A model generated the notes under the pieces. It was not told the origin of the DNA, did not search any database, and was given only the letters and a program-made list of their open reading frames with translations. A stretch of 16,174 nt of DNA from Cyanobacteria bacterium UBA4641 (GTDB lineage: Bacteria; Cyanobacteriota; Vampirovibrionia; Gastranaerophilales; Gastranaerophilaceae). The stretch spans positions 8,769 to 24,942 of the forward strand of contig DHMN01000032.1 of assembly GCA_002405805.1 (NCBI GenBank), in the 5' to 3' direction. The translations under genes and the position numbers were made by a program. Below are positions 1-7,302 of the stretch, piece by piece (position 1 is the stretch's first letter; each line of letters begins with the position of its first letter).

Positions 1-69
1 AGCTGCGTTGAGCCGGTCGAGCCCCCAATAATCCAAGACCGTTTCAGGGTCTCTAATTTTACAAATTAT

Positions 70-124
70 GCATCTAACTAATATGTTCAATTAGAGATTC
101 CGAAACGAGTTCGGAATGACAATG
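70..124. repeat. Dispersed hairpin repeat, copy A
   Basis: An 8-bp perfect inverted repeat (ATTCCGAA at 97-104, TTCGGAAT at 110-117, loop ACGAG) is preceded by ATCTAACTA (72-80) and GTTCAATTAGAG (85-96) and followed by GACAAT. The same order of elements recurs at 10336-10439 with a diverged, longer centre, so this is a repeat family rather than a chance hairpin. It begins 14 bases beyond the cyclase stop codon. It could help end that transcript, but no T-run follows it on the minus strand. Confidence 0.6.
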
Positions 125-130
125 TTTAAT

Positions 131-2098
131 CTAATTCCCCTTTTTCATATCAATACGCAAGACTTCGTAAATATTCATTTTCTTAGCCTTACCACGGATT
201 TGAACTTCACTGATTTTAATTACGTCCGCAATATCAGCAATACTTGCATAAGTCGAACTGCTCACAAGCAAATTCGTTTTATAAACCTTGTTATAACTTT
301 CAATTCTTGATGCTAAGTTTACGGTATCCCCGATTACAGTGTATTCCATACGATTTTCGGTACCAATATTACCGATAAAAACTTCACCTGTATTTATACC
401 GACACCGATTTCGATTTTCGGTTTACCTTCGTACAACCATTTTTCTCTTAAATATTCAACTTTTTTAAGCATCTCATAAGCGCATTTGACTGCATTTTGA
501 GGGTGATTTATATCTTGAATAGGTTCACCAAAAATAGCCATAACCGCATCACCGATGAACTTGTTAATTACGCCGTTATACTTGGTGATAATCGGCTCCA
601 TTTCTGAAAAATATTCGTTCAAAATCATTGAAACTTCTTCGGCTGACATTTTTTCACTCAAACTTGTAAAACCTCTGATATCAGAAAATAACACGGTTAC
701 AATGGCACGCTTTCCGCCCAATTTTAAATCATCGATATTACTTACAACATTTTTCATAATGTCGTTTGACAAATATTTGCCCATTGCTTGCTTGATTTTT
801 TCTTTGTTTCGACTTTCTGAGATAAATTTGAAAGAATACCCAAAAATCAATGTTACAAACTGAACAACTATCGGATTGATAAAACTCATCAAATAACCGT
901 TATACGCGCATATTCCGACTAGTGCAAAGAATATAAAATCCATCAAAGTCACCAATAGCAATGACTTGATAAATCTGCATCGCAAAATCAGAATAAAAGT
1001 CACAAGTGATAACAATAACAAATTAAGCAACTGTGGGAAAAATCCTGCGGAATGCATAAAATATCCGTTTTCAAGGTTATCATACATTGTTGCTTGAACA
1101 TCCACACCGGCGTGACGTTCTTGAATAGGGGTTCTAAATATATCATCCGCAGGGCCTGAAATATTTACACCTATAAACACAACTGCATTTTTAAATACAT
1201 CAGGCGAAATATCATTTTCTTCTAATTTGCCTGCCTTTAAATGTTTATAGCTATTTAAAATATCTGCAGCGTGAATACTATAATGAGATGAATGGGTGTC
1301 AATTAATTTTCCGTTTTGCTGTGCTAATCTATTCGCATAATACCTGATATCAGATTGAACCAGTCCATCAAGATTCAATTTATTAGGGATTTTTAAACCA
1401 GTAGCAGGAACATATACATTAAAATCATTCAAAACAAGTTCATTAGTTTTATTGGCTAGTAAATACATTTTAAATGCCAATGACGGATAATATGCATCTC
1501 CGATTTTCATAACATTTATACCTGTAAATAATCTGTTACCGATACTATCAGGATTAACTTTTACAAAACCGAAATTTTTGGCAACACTATAATATTCAGG
1601 GTCAACCTTAGTAATGTTGTGATATTGAGTATTCCAACCAAGTGCTTCTTCGTTTACGGCTAGAGACTGTTTTTGTTGAAAATTTGCTAAAAACTGCTTA
1701 TCTTCTTCTCCACTTGTCGTATTGGGAAGAAAAGTTACAACTAAATTGTCCATCTTGCTAATTTGATTCAAAAAGGCTTTATCTGAATCCGCATTAGGAT
1801 TTATTGAAGGTAAAAATACATCCAAACCGATAACTTTTGGCTTAGCATAAGTTGAAAAATAGTCAAGCAAATCCGTATACATAGTCTTTGTCCATGGCCA
1901 ATATTCAGGATTTGCATCATCAATAATAATTTCTAATATATTTTCTGACCCAACCTTATTCGCCATAAATGTCGAAATAAAAAAGCTCTTAACATTTGGC
2001 TCTAAATATATAAAAGACAGCGCAAAAGCTACTATCGCCAAAAACATATATAATAAAAACGAATTTATATAAAATAATTTGTTCTTAATCTTTTTCAT
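131..2098 (-). CDS. CHASE2-domain class III adenylate cyclase
   Basis: A membrane-bound cyclase predicted to turn ATP into cAMP, 655 residues. An N-terminal membrane segment (about 12-32) is followed by an extracytoplasmic CHASE2 sensor region (about 35-345), then three membrane segments (about 353-424), a short linker and a C-terminal catalytic domain (about 460-650). Visible catalytic residues are the two metal-binding aspartates, Asp473 in FSDIRGFT and Asp517 in KFIGDAVMAIFG, with Asn594 and Arg598 in GDTVNLASR. The purine-selecting pair is Lys513 and Thr587, the class IIIb pattern, which favours ATP over GTP; some IIIb enzymes respond to bicarbonate. The start is supported by AGGGGAG just upstream. 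The gene is divergent from the aldolase operon. Domain assignment is firm. The CHASE2 ligand is unknown, and cAMP specificity is inferred from two residues. Confidence 0.93.
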   Translation of the reverse strand: MKKIKNKLFYINSFLLYMFLAIVAFALSFIYLEPNVKSFFISTFMANKVGSENILEIIIDDANPEYWPWTKTMYTDLLDYFSTYAKPKVIGLDVFLPSINPNADSDKAFLNQISKMDNLVVTFLPNTTSGEEDKQFLANFQQKQSLAVNEEALGWNTQYHNITKVDPEYYSVAKNFGFVKVNPDSIGNRLFTGINVMKIGDAYYPSLAFKMYLLANKTNELVLNDFNVYVPATGLKIPNKLNLDGLVQSDIRYYANRLAQQNGKLIDTHSSHYSIHAADILNSYKHLKAGKLEENDISPDVFKNAVVFIGVNISGPADDIFRTPIQERHAGVDVQATMYDNLENGYFMHSAGFFPQLLNLLLLSLVTFILILRCRFIKSLLLVTLMDFIFFALVGICAYNGYLMSFINPIVVQFVTLIFGYSFKFISESRNKEKIKQAMGKYLSNDIMKNVVSNIDDLKLGGKRAIVTVLFSDIRGFTSLSEKMSAEEVSMILNEYFSEMEPIITKYNGVINKFIGDAVMAIFGEPIQDINHPQNAVKCAYEMLKKVEYLREKWLYEGKPKIEIGVGINTGEVFIGNIGTENRMEYTVIGDTVNLASRIESYNKVYKTNLLVSSSTYASIADIADVIKISEVQIRGKAKKMNIYEVLRIDMKKGN

Positions 2099-2115
2099 AA
2101 AACACTCCCCTATGA

Positions 2116-2144
2116 ATATTAATGTTATGATATAATAAATTCAA
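2116..2144 (-). promoter_or_regulatory. Possible promoter of the cyclase gene
   Basis: Minus-strand TTGAAT (2139-2144) and TAATAT (2116-2121) are separated by 17 bases. Both boxes are imperfect (four of six matches each). The site overlaps the divergent aldolase promoter, so the two transcripts may compete for polymerase. Moderate to weak call. Confidence 0.35.
2128..2136 (+). promoter_or_regulatory. Extended -10 promoter of the eda operon
   Basis: TGA followed by a perfect TATAAT (2131-2136) forms an extended -10 element, with no convincing -35 box at the proper distance. The expected start of transcription is near 2143, leaving a short leader with AAGGA at about 2149-2153 before the ATG at 2160. 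Confidence 0.55.
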
Positions 2145-2159
2145 AAAAAAGGATAGATT

Positions 2160-2765
2160 ATGAACATAAATTTATTAGACAAATTAAAGGAAAATAAAGT
2201 TTTTCCTATCATTAGAAGTAAAGACCCAAAAGATGTTATTGAAAAAGTCAACGCACTGTTAGAAGGCGGACTTGATGTTATGGAAGTTAATGTAGAAACT
2301 CCTGAAATCTACAATGCAATTAAAGCTGTATCACAAGATGCGATTATCTGTGCAGGCGGAATTATCACATCCCTTCAAGCAGAAACAGCTATTGATTCAG
2401 GAGCTCAAATTCTTTCTTCACCGATTTTTCAAAAGAATTTGTTAAAAATTTCAAAAGACAGACGAGTTCCGATGATTGCAGGCACATCTACAGCAAACGA
2501 GGCATACAGCGCTTGGAAATCACGTATTCCTGCAGTTAAAATTTATCCGATTACTGCTATGGGCGGAGTTGAGTATATCGAAAACCTATTAAGACCAATG
2601 CCGTTTTTGAACGTTATTCCGCAAGGTGATGTTCATCTTAATGAAGTTGCTTTATATATTAAAGCCGGCGCATTAGCAGTCGGTGTCGGCAGACATTTGA
2701 CACATGCTAATAACTATAAAGAAATAACCATTCGTACAAAAGAATTGTTGGAGCAATTGAAATAA
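2160..2765 (+). CDS. eda: 2-keto-3-deoxy-6-phosphogluconate / 4-hydroxy-2-oxoglutarate aldolase
   Basis: A class I (Schiff base) aldolase that splits KDPG into pyruvate and glyceraldehyde-3-phosphate, the last step of the Entner-Doudoroff and uronate routes. It is cytosolic, and its 201 residues fit the single TIM-barrel family. The Schiff-base lysine is Lys127 in VKIYP, and the catalytic glutamate is Glu42 in MEVNVET. Differences from the E. coli enzyme are visible: the AGT substrate loop reads CAGGI (64-68), and the LRT arginine is replaced (VET, 45-47). Substrate choice may therefore differ, for example KDPGal or hydroxy-oxoglutarate. AAGGA six bases upstream supports the start. The gene leads an operon, with the KDG kinase ATG two bases after its stop; that pairing favours KDPG as the substrate. 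Family is certain, exact substrate likely. Confidence 0.9.
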   Translation: MNINLLDKLKENKVFPIIRSKDPKDVIEKVNALLEGGLDVMEVNVETPEIYNAIKAVSQDAIICAGGIITSLQAETAIDSGAQILSSPIFQKNLLKISKDRRVPMIAGTSTANEAYSAWKSRIPAVKIYPITAMGGVEYIENLLRPMPFLNVIPQGDVHLNEVALYIKAGALAVGVGRHLTHANNYKEITIRTKELLEQLK

Positions 2766-2767
2766 TC

Positions 2768-3715
2768 ATGGATAATACACAATTTGACTTGATTACAATT
2801 GGAGAAAGTTTAGTTGAATTTTCAACTAATCAAAAACTGAAAGATGCCGAATGTTTGCACAAATATTATGGCGGTGACTCTTTGGTTGTTGCTGTTGCCG
2901 CAAAAAGATTAAAATCAAATGTCGGTTTTATCACCTGCGTTGGAGATGACCCTTTTAAAGATTTTATGATTTCATGTTGGGAAAAAGAAGGTCTTGACCT
3001 GAAACATATAAAAGTTGTCAATGAGAAAAACGGCTTATATATGGTTTCTCGCGTTCCTGGGCAAGAAAAAGAGTTCATGTACTACAGGAAAAAAATTGCT
3101 CCTGCAAAATTATCAATTGACGATATTAATGAAGAGTACATAAAAAGAGCCAAAATTATTTACGCATCAGGTATCACTCAATCGCTGTCAATCAATGCAA
3201 GAGAGGCTGTTAAAAAGGCTTTTGAAATTGCCAAAGAAAATGGTATTACAACAGCCTATGACCCAAATTATTCATCACTGATTGCGACAAAAGAAGATGC
3301 AAAAGAATACTTTGAAGAAATAATACCTTATACAGATATTTTGTTTATGAGTTCAAAATACGATACTAAAAGTATTTTTGACATTGAGTCTTTGGAAAAC
3401 ATTGTAAAATACCTGACAGATAGCGGTATTCAAACAATTATAATTAAATCAAGCGAAACAAAAGGTTATCATTTGAATTACATGGGTAATTCTACATTTA
3501 TACCTTTCTACACAGACCATGTCGTTGATACAACCTCATCAGGGGATGCTTTTAACGGTGCATTTTTGCACGCTATAGCAAACTCTTATACACCGATTGA
3601 GGCTGCAAATATCGCATCAATTGATGCAGGACTTCAAGCTCAAGGAATCGGCGCAATAAAATCTGTTCCTTATTTTGACGAAGTTTATAAGATTTACAAA
3701 GAAAAGGATTTGTAA
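2768..3715 (+). CDS. kdgK: 2-keto-3-deoxygluconate kinase, PfkB family
   Basis: A ribokinase-fold sugar kinase of 315 residues, predicted to phosphorylate 2-keto-3-deoxygluconate with ATP to make the substrate of the aldolase encoded just upstream. The N-terminal PfkB region has GGDSLVVAVAAKRL (35-48), matching the GGD-x-x-N-x-A pattern of KDG kinases apart from the missing Asn. The C-terminal signature DTTSSGDAFNGAF (254-266) carries the catalytic base Asp260. The anion-hole GAGD reads SSGD, close to the AAGD of E. coli KdgK. YYRKK (105-109) sits where KDG kinases have a substrate-binding Arg, whereas the usual NxR after the central DPN is lost (DPNYSS, 165-170). The stop overlaps the next start by one base (TAATG), so translation of csaB is probably coupled. 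Kinase family is certain; KDG as substrate rests mainly on the eda pairing. Confidence 0.85.
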   Translation: MDNTQFDLITIGESLVEFSTNQKLKDAECLHKYYGGDSLVVAVAAKRLKSNVGFITCVGDDPFKDFMISCWEKEGLDLKHIKVVNEKNGLYMVSRVPGQEKEFMYYRKKIAPAKLSIDDINEEYIKRAKIIYASGITQSLSINAREAVKKAFEIAKENGITTAYDPNYSSLIATKEDAKEYFEEIIPYTDILFMSSKYDTKSIFDIESLENIVKYLTDSGIQTIIIKSSETKGYHLNYMGNSTFIPFYTDHVVDTTSSGDAFNGAFLHAIANSYTPIEAANIASIDAGLQAQGIGAIKSVPYFDEVYKIYKEKDL

Positions 3716-4737
3716 TGAGCACAAAAAAAAGATTCGTTTTATCAGGATATTTTGGATTTAAAAACTTTGGAGATGAGGCGATTTTGTCTGTTTTAGTCAA
3801 CAAATTACAGCAGTACAAACACCGCATCACCGTTATTTCTTCTGACCCAAAATATACGATTGGCAAATTTAAACATATTAGAAGTGTTTATACCTTTAAA
3901 ATCCCTGATATTATTGGCGCTATTGCAAAGTCAGATTTCTTAATTTCCGGAGGCGGAAGTTTATTACAAGATGCAACAAGTCTGAAAAGCTTGATTTATT
4001 ACTTGTTTATTATATTTATAGGTCTTGTTTTAGGCAAAAAAGTCATAATTTTTGCTCAAGGTATTGGACCTATCAAAACGCCTATCGGACAATTTTTAAC
4101 CAAAAATTTACTGAAACATTGCACTTACGTCAGCGTTAGAGACAAAAAGAGTTATGAATTGCTAAAAGGCTGGGGGGTAGACACAGATTTGCTTTGTGAC
4201 CCAATTTTTTCAACAACAATACCAAATGTTGAGAAAAACAGCTCCGTTGCCGTTCAACTGAGAGATTTTAAGACTATGAGCGAAGACTTTATTGATAGAC
4301 TTGCTCAAAAAGTTGCAACAGAGTTTGCCAACAGAAATATTGAAATATTTTCGTTCCAAGATGCTTTAGATTTAGAAGTTTGCCAAAAATTTGAAAAAGC
4401 ACTGAATATGCTAAATCCGACTATAAAAACAAAAATCCATTCAGGCTTAACAGATGAGGAAATTATTTCTGAACTTTCTAAATCAGAATACGTAATTGCA
4501 ATGCGATTTCATGCGATAATTATTGCACTTTTAGCCAATATAAAAACCCTTGCTATAAATTATGATATCAAGGTAGAAAAAATCGCATCGGAATTTCATC
4601 TGCCTGTAATTGGTTTGCAAAAGAATTTTGAAGACCAATTTGAACAACTAAAATCACTTGATACAGGTTTTATCGCTCAAAAAGTTAAGGAAAAAGATTT
4701 TAATTGGACAAATTTTGAAAAAATTATAAATGAGTAA
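3715..4737 (+). CDS. csaB: Polysaccharide pyruvyl transferase CsaB
   Basis: A GT-B-like enzyme of 340 residues that transfers a pyruvate ketal from phosphoenolpyruvate to a sugar of a cell-wall polysaccharide. Pyruvylated polymer is the ligand for SLH-domain S-layer or outer-membrane anchoring proteins. Typical motifs are GYFGFKNFGDEAIL (11-24), SGGGSLLQD (78-86), QGIGP (115-119), SVRDKKS (140-146) and the C-terminal AMRFHAIIIALL (262-273), with Arg264 and His266 in the conserved RxH. No signal peptide is seen; a hydrophobic stretch at 94-106 is probably a core helix of this cytoplasmic or membrane-associated enzyme. The gene overlaps kdgK by one base, so it is expressed with sugar-acid catabolism genes, an unusual neighbour for a wall enzyme. 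No SLH-domain gene lies in the window. Confidence 0.9.
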   Translation: MSTKKRFVLSGYFGFKNFGDEAILSVLVNKLQQYKHRITVISSDPKYTIGKFKHIRSVYTFKIPDIIGAIAKSDFLISGGGSLLQDATSLKSLIYYLFIIFIGLVLGKKVIIFAQGIGPIKTPIGQFLTKNLLKHCTYVSVRDKKSYELLKGWGVDTDLLCDPIFSTTIPNVEKNSSVAVQLRDFKTMSEDFIDRLAQKVATEFANRNIEIFSFQDALDLEVCQKFEKALNMLNPTIKTKIHSGLTDEEIISELSKSEYVIAMRFHAIIIALLANIKTLAINYDIKVEKIASEFHLPVIGLQKNFEDQFEQLKSLDTGFIAQKVKEKDFNWTNFEKIINE

Positions 4738-4763
4738 AATGTTTATAAAATAAGGAGTAAAAA

Positions 4764-5339
4764 ATGAAAGTTGTTGCAATAAACGGAAGTCCGCGCAAAG
4801 GCGGAAATACGGAGCAATTGTTAAATGTCGTACTTGATACGGTTGCTAAAGCAGGAATTGAAACTAAATTAATCCAAGTTGGCGGCAAAAATATCCACGG
4901 ATGCCGTGGTTGTTGGGCTTGTACAAAGAAAAAAGATGGCAAATGCGTATTTGATGATGATATTCTAAACGAAATTTTGCCTGAAGTATTTTCGGCAGAT
5001 GCATTGATTCTTGGAACTCCATCATATTTTTCTGATATGACACCTGAATTAAAAGCATTTATCGACCGTGCAGGAGTTGTCGCAGGCAGTATCGGCAATC
5101 CGTTTAAACATAAAATCGGAGCAGCCGTAGTTGCCCAAAGAAGAGGAGGCGGACCTGCTATCCAAGCAACAATCCATCACATGTTTTTGATGCGCGAAAT
5201 GATTATTCCTGGGTCATTGTATTGGAACTTCGGTATCGGACGCGATAAAGGAGATGTCCAAACAGACGAGGAAGCAAAACACAATATGGAAAACCTCGGC
5301 GAAAACATCGTCTGGTTACTTAAAAAATTGAATAAGTAA
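4764..5339 (+). CDS. NADPH-dependent FMN reductase / iron-sulfur flavoprotein family
   Basis: A flavodoxin-fold protein of 191 residues, predicted to bind FMN and carry out small electron transfers in the cytosol. The phosphate loop GSPRKGGNTE (8-17) and GTPSYFSDMT (84-93) are FMN-binding elements. Four cysteines at 47, 50, 53 and 61 give the spacing CX2CX2CX7C, which fits the compact motif holding a [4Fe-4S] cluster in archaeal Isf-type flavoproteins, so a cluster is likely here. AAGGAG before the ATG supports the start. It is the last gene of the operon, 26 bp after csaB, and is followed by a terminator. Its electron partner is unknown and nothing links it chemically to the upstream genes. 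Confidence 0.82.
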   Translation: MKVVAINGSPRKGGNTEQLLNVVLDTVAKAGIETKLIQVGGKNIHGCRGCWACTKKKDGKCVFDDDILNEILPEVFSADALILGTPSYFSDMTPELKAFIDRAGVVAGSIGNPFKHKIGAAVVAQRRGGGPAIQATIHHMFLMREMIIPGSLYWNFGIGRDKGDVQTDEEAKHNMENLGENIVWLLKKLNK

Positions 5340-5353
5340 AATATTATATTCAT

Positions 5354-5387
5354 AAAAAATGCCCTACATATTAGTAAGGGTATTTTT
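5354..5387 (+). terminator. Rho-independent terminator of the eda operon
   Basis: AATGCCCT pairs with AGGGTATT (one G-U pair), extended by A-run/T-run pairing and followed by TTTTT. It lies 15 bases after the flavoprotein stop codon and ends the plus-strand operon. Confidence 0.8.
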
Positions 5388-5410
5388 ATTTTGAAATTTA
5401 TCTTATAACT

Positions 5411-5438
5411 AAAAAAGACCCACTTGCGTGAGTCTTTT
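5411..5438 (-). terminator. Terminator of tRNA-Leu (or patatin-tRNA) transcript
   Basis: On the minus strand AAAAGACTCAC pairs with GTGGGTCTTTT (one mismatch, loop GCAA), and the hairpin ends in six Ts. It begins a few bases beyond the 3' end of the tRNA. Confidence 0.75.
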
Positions 5439-5443
5439 AAAAT

Positions 5444-5530
5444 TGCTCCAGGCCAGACTTGAACTGGCACTGGGTTATACGCCCAATTGGATTTTAAGTC
5501 CAACGCGTCTACCGATTCCGCCACTGGAGC
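5444..5530 (-). tRNA. tRNA-Leu (anticodon UAA)
   Basis: A class II tRNA of 87 bases with acceptor stem GCTCCAG/CTGGAGC and discriminator A. The anticodon stem is TTGGA/TCCAA around loop CTTAAAA (anticodon UAA, reading UUA/UUG). A long variable arm contains GGG/CCC, and the T-arm is GCCAG-TTCAAGT-CTGGC. All stems pair. The 3' CCA is not encoded (ATT follows), so CCA must be added by the nucleotidyltransferase, unlike the Val tRNA in this window. Confidence 0.95.
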
Positions 5531-5554
5531 AAATATCGCTTCGGCTATGTGTTT

Positions 5555-5583
5555 ATCTTATAACAAAACATCCACAATGTCAA
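5555..5583 (-). promoter_or_regulatory. Promoter of tRNA-Leu
   Basis: A perfect minus-strand TTGACA (5578-5583) is followed after 17 bases by TAAGAT (5555-5560). A TGT-TATAAG alternative with a 15-base spacer overlaps it. The -35 box contains the patatin stop codon (TGA), so the tRNA promoter is built into the end of the upstream gene. Transcription would begin near 5548. Confidence 0.6.
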
Positions 5584-6782
5584 ACGGAAAATTTATTAAT
5601 ATACTTATCAATTTCTTCAATTCGTACTGTCAAATCTGATATTATGGCATTTAGGGCATTTCTTACAGTATCTGTGTTTGAACAGCTTGAACGCCCCAAC
5701 AAACCTGATTTTACGTTTTCAAAAACAAGTTTTTGAAATACATTGATTGCTCCAAAAACATCTTCATCAATAATATCTTTAACTTTTGCCAAATATATAA
5801 ACAGTTCAGCAACGGCATTTTTTGCAGCCATATATTTTTTGATAAGGAAAAAGGTTTGAACATGGCGCAATTTATCCAAAATTTCAGAATAAATATCAGA
5901 TATTTTCTGCTTTTTTAGTACCAAGTAATCTTTGAAAAACGTTTCGGTTTGGCGATAACCATCATCAATAATTGCCTGACGTTTTTCCGTCGGATAATTA
6001 AAATCTACAACCACGACATTACCTGTATTTACAACCAAGTAATCGAATCTATCACGCGCCCCATATATACTTTTTATAAAAGCAGTTTCTGATGATGTCA
6101 TGCAAGAATACATCCCATTAACATATTCAATCGGACTTTGGTCAGAGCCTGAAAAAGTACCTTCTAGTCTGATTTCAAGGATTCTATCAGCTGAATTTTG
6201 GAGATTTTTTGATAATGACCACATCGGTTTTCCCTTTTGCAAATCACCATCAACAAGTAAATCATTTTCAAGATTAACTGCTCTCATAAGTCCCGGCATG
6301 CAACAAGAAATCCTCACAGCCATAGCAATTTCAAAATCAGGTGTTTCAAAATTTGAAAATTCTTTGCATGAAAAATCGTTCATATTAGTGGTTATAATAA
6401 TCAAATTTTTCTTGATATCATTAAATGTCACACGCTTACATTGACCTTTTAGATAAGCAGGACCATAGAATTTTTGCTCTATCAAATCTCTGAGCCACTC
6501 TAAAAATACTTCGCCTTTACTCAGTGCAAATTTCTGATTAAAACCCAACGAAATATCGCGAAATAATTCAAAATTTACTGACAAAAATACTTGAGATAGC
6601 TCTTCTGGGGTATATCCTACTGCAATTAATGCAGCAACAAGCGAACCAACGGAAGAGCCTGCCAAGGTTGTCGGTTCAATTCCAAGATGCAATAAAGCTT
6701 TATAAACACCGGAATGAGCCGCACCTCTGATTGCTCCGCCACCAAATAAACAAGTATACTTAAAACTGCTATATTCTTTCAT
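5580..6782 (-). CDS. Patatin-like phospholipase with C-terminal extension
   Basis: A serine acyl hydrolase of the patatin/RssA type, 400 residues from the chosen start. The oxyanion loop GGGAIRG (14-20), nucleophile elbow GSSVG with Ser44, and DGD with Asp178 make the complete Ser-Asp dyad, so it is probably active on phospholipids or other acyl esters. No signal peptide is seen. The catalytic part ends near residue 270; the remaining ~130 residues are mostly helical by composition, and I do not recognise them. The in-frame GTG at 6818 would add 12 residues, but that codon lies inside the stem-loop that terminates the upstream gene. The ATG at 6782 places the catalytic loop at the usual distance from the N-terminus. 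It has only a weak ribosome site, so the start is not certain. The tRNA-Leu promoter overlaps the stop codon. Confidence 0.85.
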   Translation of the reverse strand: MKEYSSFKYTCLFGGGAIRGAAHSGVYKALLHLGIEPTTLAGSSVGSLVAALIAVGYTPEELSQVFLSVNFELFRDISLGFNQKFALSKGEVFLEWLRDLIEQKFYGPAYLKGQCKRVTFNDIKKNLIIITTNMNDFSCKEFSNFETPDFEIAMAVRISCCMPGLMRAVNLENDLLVDGDLQKGKPMWSLSKNLQNSADRILEIRLEGTFSGSDQSPIEYVNGMYSCMTSSETAFIKSIYGARDRFDYLVVNTGNVVVVDFNYPTEKRQAIIDDGYRQTETFFKDYLVLKKQKISDIYSEILDKLRHVQTFFLIKKYMAAKNAVAELFIYLAKVKDIIDEDVFGAINVFQKLVFENVKSGLLGRSSCSNTDTVRNALNAIISDLTVRIEEIDKYINKFSV

Positions 6783-6799
6783 AACCCAAATTCTACCAT

Positions 6800-6839
6800 A
6801 AAAAAGCGGAGTAACCACTACCTGACTACTCCTGCTTTT
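6800..6839 (-). terminator. Terminator after the HEAT-like gene
   Basis: On the minus strand AAAAGC-A-GGAGTA pairs with TACTCC-GCTTTT (one bulged A, loop about 13 bases) and ends in TTTTTT. It lies about 20 bases past the stop at 6862 and overlaps the alternative GTG start of the patatin gene. Confidence 0.75.
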
Positions 6840-6861
6840 AACTAATTTTATTTTGTTTAAA

Positions 6862-7143
6862 CTATGCAGCTAAACCTTTAATTTCTCTGATTAGGTATTC
6901 AGCAACCCATTCAAAATCTTTGTTTTCGTGAGCAGCTTTTTCCAAATATTTAACTGAAACATCACCTAAACGAATAAGAGTCATAGCAACAACGCCTCTT
7001 TTTATACCTCTAACAACTTGTAATTGATCAACCAATTGAGGAACAGCTGAAGTACCGATACTAACCAATTCGTTTTCTAATTTATTTTTTGTTACATTAT
7101 CTGCATTTTCTAATTCTGAAAGGATTTCATTAACTGATTGCAT
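6862..7143 (-). CDS. Short HEAT-repeat-like protein
   Basis: A 93-residue protein with a helical-repeat look: SVNEILSELENA, then KLENELVSIGTSAVPQLVDQL (HEAT-like, with the SIG..AVPQL core), then GVVAMTLIRLGDVSVKYL as a second repeat and a final helix. No signal peptide, membrane segment or catalytic motif is seen. Such small HEAT proteins usually bind other proteins; the partner here is unknown. The ATG at 7143 has GGAG at the right distance. An in-frame ATG at 7173 lacks a ribosome site and falls next to the -10 box, so it is rejected. The gene has its own promoter and terminator and appears monocistronic. Confidence 0.75.
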   Translation of the reverse strand: MQSVNEILSELENADNVTKNKLENELVSIGTSAVPQLVDQLQVVRGIKRGVVAMTLIRLGDVSVKYLEKAAHENKDFEWVAEYLIREIKGLAA

Positions 7144-7177
7144 AATTTTTTCTCCATACATTTGTCTTAACATTATT

Positions 7178-7206
7178 ATTATAAATTAAAAAATATGCTA
7201 AGTCTG
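7178..7206 (-). promoter_or_regulatory. Promoter of the HEAT-like gene
   Basis: Minus-strand TATAAT (7178-7183) is a perfect -10 box. The matching -35 position, 17 bases away, reads CAGACT (7201-7206), a poor match. The expected start near 7170 leaves a leader of about 27 bases containing GGAG. Confidence 0.45.
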
Positions 7207-7302
7207 ATTTCCTTACATAATCTTTATATCCGAGGGATAATATTAATATTTTCTTTATATCTTAAAGATTTTTAAAGTTATTTCATTCTTATATTGCATT
7301 AT

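Noticed and set aside
36..52. AGACC/GGTCT hairpin at the left edge as a terminator
   Set aside because: Only five pairs with a seven-base loop and no T-run on the minus strand; too weak to call.
5177..5524. Open frames of 100-115 codons crossing the tRNA-Leu on both strands
   Set aside because: They run through a well-paired tRNA and terminators and have no recognisable protein features.
7144..7173. Earlier ATG of the HEAT-like gene
   Set aside because: No ribosome site is present and it is next to the -10 box; the ATG at 7143 has GGAG at proper spacing.
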